Assembly (NCBI GenBank): GCA_047967505.1
Contig: CM106541.1
Source of the DNA: Dipteris shenzhenensis
Lineage: Eukaryota; Polypodiophyta; Polypodiopsida; Gleicheniales
Reading direction: 5' to 3' (one strand)
DNA: 64,000 nucleotides
Under the pieces are notes generated by a model that was not told the origin of the DNA, did not search any database, and saw only the letters and a program-made list of their open reading frames with translations. This document shows, piece by piece, positions 31,900-40,426 of this stretch (position 1 is its first letter; every line of letters begins with the position of its first letter). Position numbers and translations under genes: made by a program.

Positions 31900-32388
31900 A
31901 ATGAAAAATTAAGAGAAAATTAAGAAACAATTTAGAAGAATATACAGAGCTAGAGTAGGGGAGATGAGAGAGGATATGTCCACCATACCACCCTCATCAT
32001 CATCTGGCACATCTGAGAGATTATAGTCTTGCTCAAAATGTGAAGGTATATGCGCACCCTCACCACCCTCCTCATCCTATCTCAAGATTTTGTGTAAATA
32101 TAAGATCTTGTCTCAAGGTTTCGTGTCATAATGGTATGCAATATTAATCACAAACTCAAATAGCTTTGACTTACTGATGATCCATCACCACGTGCAACAC
32201 CAATGGTGGGTACTGGTGGTTCGGGCTCCTCCCCATACATCTGCAAGTGGCGCATGACAATATGACATTGATGTCGTACTTCTCGTTTGCAATGAGTGCA
32301 ATGACAATATAACCTCTCCGTAAGCTACTCTATATTCTTGGGCATTGGTGCATCATTTGATGAGCTTCCACTCGTCCCTTCCATTTAC
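31900..32388 (-). pseudogene. N-terminal exons of a CACTA-type transposase (putative)
   Basis: The minus-strand ATG at 32388 opens MEGTSGSSSNDAPMPKNIE, an in-frame TAG, then LYCHCTHCKREVRHQCHIVM and RHLQMYGEEPE. The C-x2-C ... H ... H-L-x-x-Y-G pattern is like the N-terminal zinc finger that precedes the catalytic part of plant CACTA (TNP2-like) transposases, a family judgement from memory. The exon ends GGATCATCA|GTAAGT, a good donor. A likely acceptor (GAGATAG) at about 32085 leads to an acidic exon (FEQDYNLSDVPDDDEGG). The catalytic domain was not found to the left. Confidence 0.5.
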
Positions 32389-32490
32389 ACACCTCCAAAA
32401 TCACAACATAAGCTATAAGGAAATCTATTAAGATCCAAAAAATAGCCACCCATGAGCTCCTTTGAGTCTCTTCTAACAATAAGTGCCTGA

Positions 32491-32605
32491 ACCGTCGCTA
32501 TATAGCAACGCTTTGTCATGTTCCATCACTATATAGAGACGCTTTTAGGATATAAACATCGTTGTATAGCGATCGACCAATATCACTATATAACAACGCT
32601 GGGGG
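32491..32605. repeat. CACTA-like subterminal repeats, left block
   Basis: Four diverged copies of a CGCTATATAGCGAC motif occur: CCGTCGCTATATAGCAACGC (32492), TCACTATATAGAGACGC (32526), TCGTTGTATAGCGATCG (32558) and TCACTATATAACAACGC (32582). The same motif fills the 37.2-37.3 kb block next to a CACTA terminus. Confidence 0.75.
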
Positions 32606-33289
32606 GCTAAAACCCGAAACTCCGTGCGATGCCATCTTTCACATCTCTATTGCGGGAAAATAAAAAATCTCTCTTCCCACCTTATATTCAACAACCTGGA
32701 TTTCCTCCTCTCTATTCCCCACACTCCTCACCCCTGCCCAACCCCTCTCCCAACACTTGTGCTCCCTCTCCACCCTTCTCCCTCTCTGCTTGTGTGAAAG
32801 GGAGTTTTTCAAGAAGGTGTGTCTCTTTAAGCAAAGTAGGTTCATTTTTTGTGAGATTTCGTTTTGAGTGTTGAAGCATGTTTCTCCTTGTATTGCTAAG
32901 CCTATGTGCTAATTTTCATGCTTGATTTTCAGAGGTTAAGGACAAAAAACGAGATTTTGTGAAAGAAAGAAAACTCACCTCTTCTCTTTTTTGTATTTCT
33001 CTTCCTCCTCTTTCTCCTTGTTTGTAGGCTTATGCTTTCTCCTTGTTTGTAGGCTTATGCTTGTCTCCTCAATCAATCCCTTTGAAAAGTTGCTTCTCCA
33101 AACTTCTCCTTCCTCTAACTAGTTATCTGAAAAAATGGTATGTTTCCTCTTTTTTGTAGGGCGATTCCACGAAACACCGAGCGGGACTTTTCCAAGTAAG
33201 AAAGTGCTTTCTCTTTTTCCCTTTTGTTATTTCCATTATTTGCATTGGCCTGTAGCTAACACCTTAAGTGCTAGCTACAGTGATGGGCA
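32606..33289. other. Leader-like, CT-rich segment
   Basis: It resembles a 5' untranslated or intronic region: CT-rich, with a small tandem repeat GCTTATGCTT(T/G)(C/T)CTCC(T)TG around 33023-33070. Candidate frames (32629-32874, 33135-33506) have no recognised domain and merge with the downstream low-complexity array. Confidence 0.4.
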
Positions 33290-35235
33290 TGGAAACCCTC
33301 TCTCTCCATCTCTTCTCTTATTCCCTCTTCTTCCCCTCTTTTCCTCTTTTCCTCCCTCTTTCCCCCCCTCTTTCCCTCATATGCTCATGCATAAGCATAT
33401 GCTTTCTCTCTTTTTCTCTTATGCATATGCTTTTCCTTCTCTTATGCTTATGCTCTTTTCCCCTCTTCTTTTTCTTCCCTCTCTTCTCTTTTCCCCTCTT
33501 TCATAAGCATATGCCTATGCCTATGCCTATGCTTATGCTTATGCATGATCATATTATGCTCATATGCTCATGCATAAGCATAAGCATATGTCTCCTTCTC
33601 CTTCTCCTTTCTTTCTCTTCTTTTCCCCTCTCCTTCAATCTCTTTTTCTCCTCTTTTCATAAGCATATGTATTTGCCTATGCTTATGCTTATGCATGAGC
33701 ATATGCTCATATACTCATGCATAAGCACAAGCATATGCTTTCTCTCTTTTTCTCTTATGCTCATATGCTCATGCATAAGCATAAGCATAAGCATATGATT
33801 TCTTTCTTTTTCTCTTATGCTCTTTTCCCCTCTTCTTTTTCCCCTCTTTCAATCTCCTTTTTCCCTCTTCCTTCTCTTATTTTCTCCTCTTCTTTTTCCC
33901 CTCTTTTCAATCTCTTTTTCCCCTCTTTCAATCTCTTTTCCCCTCTTCCTTCTCTTATGCTTATGCTCTTTTCCTCTCGTATTTTTCTCCTCTTTCGATC
34001 TCTTTTCCCCTCTTTCTTCTCTTCTTTTTCCCTCTTCTTTTTCCCCTCTTTCAATCTCTTTTCCCCTCTTCCTTCTCTTATGCTGATGCTCTTTTTCCCT
34101 CTTCCTTCTCTTATGCTTATGCTTTTTTCCTCTCGTATTGTTCCCCTCTTTCGATCTCTGTTCCCCTCTTCCTTCTGTTCTTTTTCCCCTCTTTCAATCT
34201 CTTTTCCCCTCTTTCTCCTCTTATGCTTATGCTCTTTTTCTAAGCATATGCCAATGCCTATGCTTATGCTTATGCATGAGCATATGCTCATGCATAAGCA
34301 TAAGCATATGCTTTCTCTCTTTTTCTCTTATGCATATGCTCTTTTCCCCTCTTTCAATCTCTTTTCCCCTCTTCCTTATCTTCTTTTCATAAGCATATGC
34401 CTAGGCCTATGCTTATGCATGAGCATATGCTCATATGCTCATGCATAAGCATAAGCATATGTCTCCTTCTCCTTCTCCTTCTCCTTCTCCTTTCTTTCTC
34501 TTCTTTTCCCCTCTCCTTCAATCTCTTTTTCTCCTCTTTTCATAAGCATATGTATTTGCTTATGCTTATGCTTATGCATGAGCATATGCTCATATGCTCA
34601 TGCATAAGCACAAGCATATGCTTTCTCTCTTTTTCTCTTATGCTTATATGCTCATGCATAAGCATAAGCATATGCTTTCTTTCTTTTTCTCTTATGCTCT
34701 TTTCCCCTCTTCTTTTTCCCCTCTTTCAATCTCTTTTTTCCCTCTCCCTTCTCTTATTTTCTCCTCTTTTTTTCCCCCTCTTTTCAATCTCCTTTTCCCC
34801 TCTTTCAATCTCTTTTCCCCTCTTCTTTCTCTTATTCTTATGCTGTCTTCTTTTTCCCCTCTTTTGATCTCTTTTCCCGTCTTCCTTCTCTTATGCTTAT
34901 GCTCTTTTCCTCTCTTCTTTTTCCCTTCTTTTGATCTCTTTTCCCCTCTTCCCTCTCTTCTTTTTCCCTCTTCTTTTTCCCCTCTTTCAATCTCTTTTCC
35001 CCTCTTCCTTCTCTTATGCTTATGCTCTTTTCATAAGCATATGCCTATGCCTATGCTTATGCTTATGCATGAGCATATGCTCATATGCTCATGCATAAGC
35101 ATAAGCATATGCTTTCTCTCTTTTTCTCTTATGCATATGTTTTTCCTTCCCTTATGCTTATTCTTCTCTTTTCTCTTATGCTTCTTTTATGCTTATGCTT
35201 ATGCTTATGCTTCTCTTCTTTTCCTCTCTTCTTAG
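33290..35235. repeat. Pyrimidine-rich array with embedded TTATGC/GCATAA palindromes
   Basis: Nearly 2 kb of CTCTTTTCCCC/TTCAATCTC repeats punctuated by ~75-90 bp palindromic blocks. Each block has arms such as CCTATGCTTATGCTTATGCA, a centre TGAGCATATGCTCA and a return arm TGCATAAGCATAAGCATATG. Full blocks start near 33503, 33658, 34231, 34387, 34541 and 35033; half blocks lie near 33761 and 34642. A longer unit is duplicated: the segment starting TCTCCTTCTCC at 33589 recurs at about 34462. Reading frames stay open on both strands only because of the composition. Confidence 0.9.
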
Positions 35236-35539
35236 TCGTATTCGGTTCTTTTTTCACATGCTCCTTAGCTGTATTTGGTTCTTTTTTTTTTTCAAACAAA
35301 TTCTAATTTTCTTTTCATAATTGTCTTAAGTAAATAATTATCCTTTCATATTTATCCTTTATGCGTTGATGTCATTTCATAATTTTCACAAGTGATTAAT
35401 TGCCTTTTCATAATTTCTTGAGTTTGAATTTCATAATTGTCTTAAGTAATTAATTGTCTATTTGCTTCTTACTCGCTCTTGTTTTTTGTTTTTTGTTTTT
35501 TGTCTTCATGTTTGTGTCTACGTTTGTCCAATCTCCCCA

Positions 35540-36720
35540 AATTAGACATGAAATCACGTCGCACGTGCAACGAGTACAAAAACCCTCGTAGGAGGAGATA
35601 TCATGATCTCTACTCTCTAGATGACTTTGATTCCACTCAGGCAACACCTCAGGGGCCTACCCCTACATGGCTTGACTCCTCTCAGACGTAGCACTATGAC
35701 TACCCCTCTAGGAACTCCTTTGCTAGCAGTCCATGGCTTTGTCAGGAGTCCCAACGAGTTTGTCACACAAATGTCTGATGTGGAGGCAATGAGATTCTTC
35801 TCTTTGCTATCCCAGAGGACCTCATCAAATCCCTCTCCTACACTGACCACTGGACCTATTGTCCAGCCATCCCCTCTAGCCTCTTTGACTGAGGGGTCAT
35901 CACCTGGGCATGCCCATCGTAAGGGAAGGAAGAGTAGGAAGGATCACTTATGTTGTGCTGACTCGGGAGATGTAGATGAGTTAGCACACTCACATCCCTA
36001 CAGGTCTCCACTTGGTCTCGAGACCTAGTACCAGTTAGGTCCGTTGCCCTCTCCTACTCCCACTGCTGCTCCTCGCTCCATAAGCACTCGTAGTAACACC
36101 ACTCACTCTAACTTTGCCACTACCATGAGTCCTTTTTACCCAATCGAGGACTTGTCCTATGAAATCACGGTTGTTGGAGAGATAATAGAAAATAAAAAGG
36201 ACTCAGCAGTGATGGCCACCTTGAGACGGTTGATGAGCCACCACTTCAGGAGTAGCATAGCTATATTGATTGGCAGTACCAAGATGACCAAAAGAAGCAG
36301 GCAGTCTGAATTGAAAAGACAATATCCTAACCCCCCAAGTTGGGAGTTCAATTTGGATTACATGAAAGAGTGCATGGGGGTCCTCTTGAAGCATCGTAGG
36401 TCAACCTTGCACACTTCCATTGCAAAGGGAAAGGCTAAACCCAGTTGGGTAGACAGAGAAGAAGATCCAGCTTGCAGCGGGTTTCATGTCAGGTAAAGCA
36501 TTGCTATGGTGGAAGGAACTCTAGTCTAAGCCCGATACATGGACAGATTTCGAAGGGGTCTTCAAGAAGGAGTTCTTGAAGAAGGAGGATGATTATGATA
36601 TCGTTGGCAAGCTTAAAGCCCTTGATATGTCAAAGTTAAACTTGTCCTTTGAAGTTTATCTTCAAAGATTTCGGGATCTGCAAACCAGGGCCACAAAGAT
36701 AAGTTCCAATCTAATTTCCA
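35540..36720 (+). pseudogene. Gag-like retroelement reading frames, broken
   Basis: Starting near 35547 (MKSRRTCNEYKNPRRRRYHD) the plus strand holds a basic, Ser/Pro-rich N-terminal region. After frame breaks, a capsid-like part follows: PSWEFNLDYMKECMGVLLKH, then SGKALLWWKEL, TWTDFEGVFKKEFLKKEDDY and FEVYLQRFRDLQTRATKI. The pattern A-xx-WW ... W-x-x-F-xxxF-xxxF ... Y-xxxF-xxL is that of the retrotransposon gag (Retrotrans_gag) family. At least one stop (after WWKEL) and several frameshifts break it. No pol follows before the CACTA end, so this is a gag-only segment. Confidence 0.6.
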
Positions 36721-37146
36721 ATTAATATGGTTTCACCCTTAGAATCAAAGCTCGAACATCCCATCAGTGAAGGTGAACGGTGATGTAACGAGGGATTAGG
36801 CTTACACGGTAGGCCAGGGATCAAGCACAGCTCATGAGGGCTAGGGATCAGGCGTAGCTCACAAGGGCCAGAGATCAGACCAGTGCGACGAGGACGAGGA
36901 TGATGATTTGGATGAGCAGTATTAGTAGTAGTTTGCATATACTTCGCCATGTATATGCTTATGTATGTCGACTCCTTTGAGTGATTTTGTATCACCCTTT
37001 TTGAAAGGGTAATTTTGTAACAAACAATGTTGTATATCTTCGACATGTATATGCTTCTGTCGCTCGGCTTGTTTGAGCGATTTTATATCACCCTTTTCAC
37101 AAGGAAAATTTTGTAATAAAAAACATTCTTTTGTAATTACTAAAAA
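36721..37146. other. Trailer between the gag-like frame and the hairpin
   Basis: Two diverged copies of a ~110-bp unit (TTCGCCATGTATATGCTTATGT...TTTTATATCACCC at about 36945-37025 and TTCGACATGTATATGCTTCTGT... at about 37038-37120) end in A-rich sequence. No coding similarity. Confidence 0.5.
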
Positions 37147-37208
37147 AAAAACATTAGTGGGACAAAACAGGGCTTGTTGTGGCCCTGTTTAGCCCTACTA
37201 ATGTTTTT
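37147..37208. repeat. 27-bp-arm hairpin
   Basis: AAAAACATTAGTGGGACAAA...GGC at 37147-37173 pairs with GCCCTGTTTAGCCCTACTAA... at 37182-37208 around an 8-base loop (TTGTTGTG). About 24 of 27 positions pair. It lies just inside the CACTA subterminal block. It is not followed by CTRR, so it is not a typical Helitron end. Confidence 0.8.
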
Positions 37209-37225
37209 TTAAAGCTTCTGTTAAT

Positions 37226-37429
37226 CATCGCTATATAGCGACATTTACCAGTACTAGTGTCGCTATATAGCAACGTTTACCAGTGTCGCTATATAGCGAC
37301 ACTTATATAGCGACCGTTCTTTTTTAACGCTAATTGACATAAATATCGACCTTTGTGCCCGTCCAAAAAAACTTTTTAGTGTAAAAAAGGTCGGTATTTT
37401 CATCGAAAAAGGGCCTGTGCCTTGTAGTG
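37226..37429 (-). mobile_element. CACTA transposon terminus with subterminal repeats
   Basis: The right edge, read on the minus strand, begins CACTACAAGGCACAGGCCC at 37429, the diagnostic CACTA terminal repeat, followed by ~100 bp and then three or four copies of CGCTATATAGCGAC (37226-37320), a 12-bp palindrome with flanks. TAG at 37430-37432 is a candidate 3-bp target duplication. The opposite terminus was not found; the same subterminal motif at 32491-32605 and the minus-strand transposase exon at 32388 suggest this is the 5' end of the same or a related element interrupted by the gag-like/array segment. Confidence 0.75.
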
Positions 37430-37475
37430 TAGTATAAACAAACTGCCTACATCGGCACATCAGAATGTGCTGAAA

Positions 37476-37480
37476 GTTCT
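37476..37480. other. Copia element 2 target-site duplication, left copy
   Basis: GTTCT directly before the LTR (TGTAAG...), identical to 48894-48898. Confidence 0.88.
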
Positions 37481-38217
37481 TGTAAGAAAATAATACAATG
37501 TCTGTGCTCAACAGATAACACGATCTCGTATGCAAGAGAGAAAACAAGATAGTATGGAGAATCAAAAATTTGATTACTGTAGAACTGATACAATAGATGG
37601 CGCTGCCTCCCAACCGTGCGCTCCTGTGAAAGAAGCTTCAATGGCATGTTGGAAACAATAGAAGACGGAGGTTGGATGCTAAGGAATCAGGGTTGCTATA
37701 GCTAGTGATGAAATGGGCTTCACGGGCTTGCTCTTATATAGCCACCAGTCGTAGTCAGTTAGGCTCAATGGGGTGACCGACCCAGGCCGCCCAAAACGGT
37801 CGATTGGGGGTCAGTCCCAAAATAGGCCACCGACCATACAATAGGACCAGTGCGCAAAACAGAGCAACTAACCTACAGTCTTCGTTTAGCCTCTCCGTTC
37901 AGCCTAGAGCCATCCGAGATCATTTGAGGCTCCAAACGGGCTCGAGAGTGGGCTGCCGCGAGAAATGCTCCATCTACCCTTAGTGCAGTCAGTCAAGGGA
38001 TGCCTTCCCACACTTGCATGTAGCCTAATTGGCAGTGTCCCAACTCTGTCTGAAGCCGTCTAGCCATCAGGCCACACATGGCCCCCATCTGGTGTCCAAA
38101 CCAGGACATACCGGATAACCGAGCTACTCAAATGCCTTCTTCTCATATGGGGGGGTTACAAGTTGAGTTAGCTAGTTCTTACGTAGTTACACGAGAGTGG
38201 AGCATTGATATCTAACA
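37481..38217 (-). repeat. Copia element 2, 3' LTR (left), 737 bp
   Basis: Minus strand begins TGTTAGATATCAATGCTCC at 38217 and ends TTATTTTCTTACA at 37481. The sequence just right of it on the plus strand (CCCCCCCTCAATG) is the polypurine tract GGGGGGG on the minus strand. A TATA-like GGCTATATAAGAGC (minus) lies at about 37732-37744. Compared with the right LTR it has an extra ~50 bp around 37850-37905. Confidence 0.93.
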
Positions 38218-38224
38218 CCCCCCC
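38218..38224 (-). other. Copia element 2 polypurine tract
   Basis: Minus strand GAGGGGGGG directly before TGTTAG. Confidence 0.75.
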
Positions 38225-38247
38225 TCAATGTCCACCCGCAAGTGAAC

Positions 38248-38812
38248 TTACTTTTTCAGCCCAATGCCAAGTTGATAAAGATGCCTCTCCAGCAAGTCTC
38301 TTCCAAGAGCCTTCGTGAAGATGTCCGCAGCATTCTCTATAGTCAGACAGTACACCAAGTCGACCTCTCCATCCATGATGAGCTCGTGTACAAAGTGATA
38401 TTCAATCTCAATGTGTTTTGTATGAGCGTGGAACACCGGGTTCTTTGCAATCGCCATGCAACTCCTGATTGTCACATGATAACTGCGTAGGCTTGTTCTA
38501 CACTGCACCCATGTCCCCCAAAATCCTCCTCAACCACACTACCTCGCAAGAAGCAAAACATGCAGATTTGTACTCGGCCTCGGTAGAAGAAAGAGCAACT
38601 GTGGGTTGCTTCTTGCTGACCCATGACACAACTCCAGATCCAAGTGAGAAACAGTACCCTGTCACTGATCTCCTGCTATCCACGTCTCCTGCCCAATCCG
38701 AGTCATAGAATCCAGTCAAGATGTTGCCCTTGGTATAGGTGATGCGATAGTCAAGTGTGCCTTTGACGTATTTCAGCACTCGCATCCCTACCCTCCAATG
38801 GTTCTCTCGGGG
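38248..38812 (-). pseudogene. Copia element 2 RNase H, C-terminal piece
   Basis: The minus frame reads KPRENHWRVGMRVLKYVKGT, then FYDSDWAGDVDSRRSVTGYC, SKKQPTVALSSTEAEYKSAC and, in a shifted frame, PVFHAHTKHIEIEYHFVHEL and IENAADIFTKAL. These are the canonical copia RNase H blocks (DxDWAGD, SSTEAEY, KHIExxxHFVR). It is the continuation of the frame that breaks off at 44726, where LVGSVIYLCNTRPDISFAIG lies, showing that the nested element cut this domain in two. Confidence 0.9.
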
Positions 38813-38817
38813 CTTAT
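38813..38817. other. Copia element 1 target-site duplication, left copy
   Basis: CTTAT, identical to 44721-44725. Confidence 0.95.
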
Positions 38818-38987
38818 TGTGGGGGTTAAAGGTCACTGTGCCTTTACCCCAGTTATGTACAATACTCAAACACATATATAAATGAATGAAAAAGAAGATT
38901 AGGGTGATTCTACACCCACCAAACTTGTGTGGCTCTCTGTCTCTCTCTCTCCTTCTTCCATTCTTGCTTCCGTTGAGAGCACTCTCA
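38818..38987 (+). repeat. Copia element 1, 5' LTR, 170 bp
   Basis: TGTGGGGGTTAAAGGTCACT ... GAGAGCACTCTCA, a TG...CA LTR. It contains a TATA-like ATATATAAATG near 38875 and a CT-repeat tract. This is a short LTR for a copia element. Confidence 0.95.
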
Positions 38988-38989
38988 AC

Positions 38990-39001
38990 TGGTATCAGAG
39001 C
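38990..39001 (+). other. Copia element 1 primer-binding site
   Basis: TGGTATCAGAGC, complementary to the 3' end of initiator tRNA-Met, two bases after the LTR. Confidence 0.92.
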
Positions 39002-40426
39002 CCGGGTGATCTAGCTGAGCGTGCGTGAATGCTTGAAGCTTAGCAGCTTTGTGGGAGGAAGGAAAAGTTTTGTGGGAAGCTTTCTGGGTGACTTTACTCG
39101 CATCCAAGTGTGCAGAGACCTTAAAGGAACCTTTGGAAAAGTCACTTTGGCTTTGCAAAGTGGTTTTGAGAGCCTGTTAAGTGGTTTGAAAGAAAAAGTC
39201 GTTTTTTGAGCTTTTCCCTGTTCCGTTCGATGACAGAGACTCCGTATTAACTTATAGAGGCAACTATTGCTTGCTTTTGGTGTCCACATTACTTCAGGAG
39301 CCTGGAAACACCTTCATTCCTGAATCTGGGATCATTTCATTGGATTTCTGAGTCAGTGTGTCAGTTCTTGCGTTTTTTGCCCGGGTGTTGGAACTCAAGT
39401 TTGGAGCAACCATTTGCATATCTGTCAGTTCCGGTAGACTCAGGAGGTCCTAAAACTTCTATGTTGCTCATCATTCACACTCCGGTGGAGTTTACAAACA
39501 GCTCTGTTTCAAAAAACGTTTTTTAGTCCGTGTGTTGGACCCAGTGATTGAGACCACAGTTTCCAAAACCGTCTGTCCCATTGCGTTCCGGACGCCCAAA
39601 AACCCCTACCTATCAGTTCTTGCGTGATTCGGTGGAGGATTTTCAGAGTTATAAATCTCTGTGTATTCGATTTCGTCTCTCTGTTATGCATTTTTCATAC
39701 TAAGGTTTTGAAACCTTAGATTTATGCCACATGGCAGTGGATAAGTGTTGACTCCCATTTCTCACTCATCGGTTGGGATTTTGGAGTTCTGGCAGAAGAG
39801 AGATATTTGCAGATTTTCTTGCTGAGTCCGATTATGCAATGGCGCCCATGTTTTGAAGCATCTCAGGTTCTATTTTCAGTAGCGCTCATTACCGTGGGAC
39901 TATGATTTCTTGAGCATACCTTATGCAGATCACTTTGGTTGCAGTTTGAGCAGTGTGTGCTCATTCGTGGTATGCATTGGGTTGCAATGGATGATTTATA
40001 GGCCATTTGGATGCATTGCGGTCCTTGTTGGATGCGCTGATAGGCCCAAATTGCCTTGTGGGATGCTATTTTTATGGACGCTTTGCACATGGATGCTATT
40101 TTATGTTGAGGGACAACTTTGACACATTGCAAGTGATGCACTGATAGTGCTATGCTCTCTTGGATGAGATATTATTGATGCATATGCCAGTGGATGGTGT
40201 TTATGCTTGAGTGATTTGGCACTTATTGGCATTTCCTTTTGGGCCAGATTTGCTCATATGGATGCATAGTATATGCACATGAGTCAGATGCATCTTTTGA
40301 TGCTTTGAGCTTTGAGTCTTTTGTGATATTTCAGTCTATTGTGGCATACACATTTGGGTGCACCTGGTATTTGTTGTGATTCTCTCTTGCAGGCACTAGC
40401 ATTTGGGATTTTGCTTTATTTGCATC
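39002..40426 (+). other. Copia element 1 untranslated leader
   Basis: About 1.4 kb between the primer site and the gag ATG without a supported gene. It is unusually long for a copia leader. It contains GGATGC(A/T)-rich, weakly repetitive sequence around 39960-40310 and no recognised domain. Confidence 0.6.

Noticed and set aside
33268-35306. Long open frames on both strands in the TTATGC array (up to ~240 codons)
   Set aside because: They are Ser/Phe/Leu-rich or Lys/Glu-rich translations of a pyrimidine-rich simple repeat, open in several frames at once, with no codon bias or domain.
37147-37215. Helitron 3' end at the 37.15-kb hairpin
   Set aside because: No CTRR follows within the usual distance and no TC 5' end was seen.
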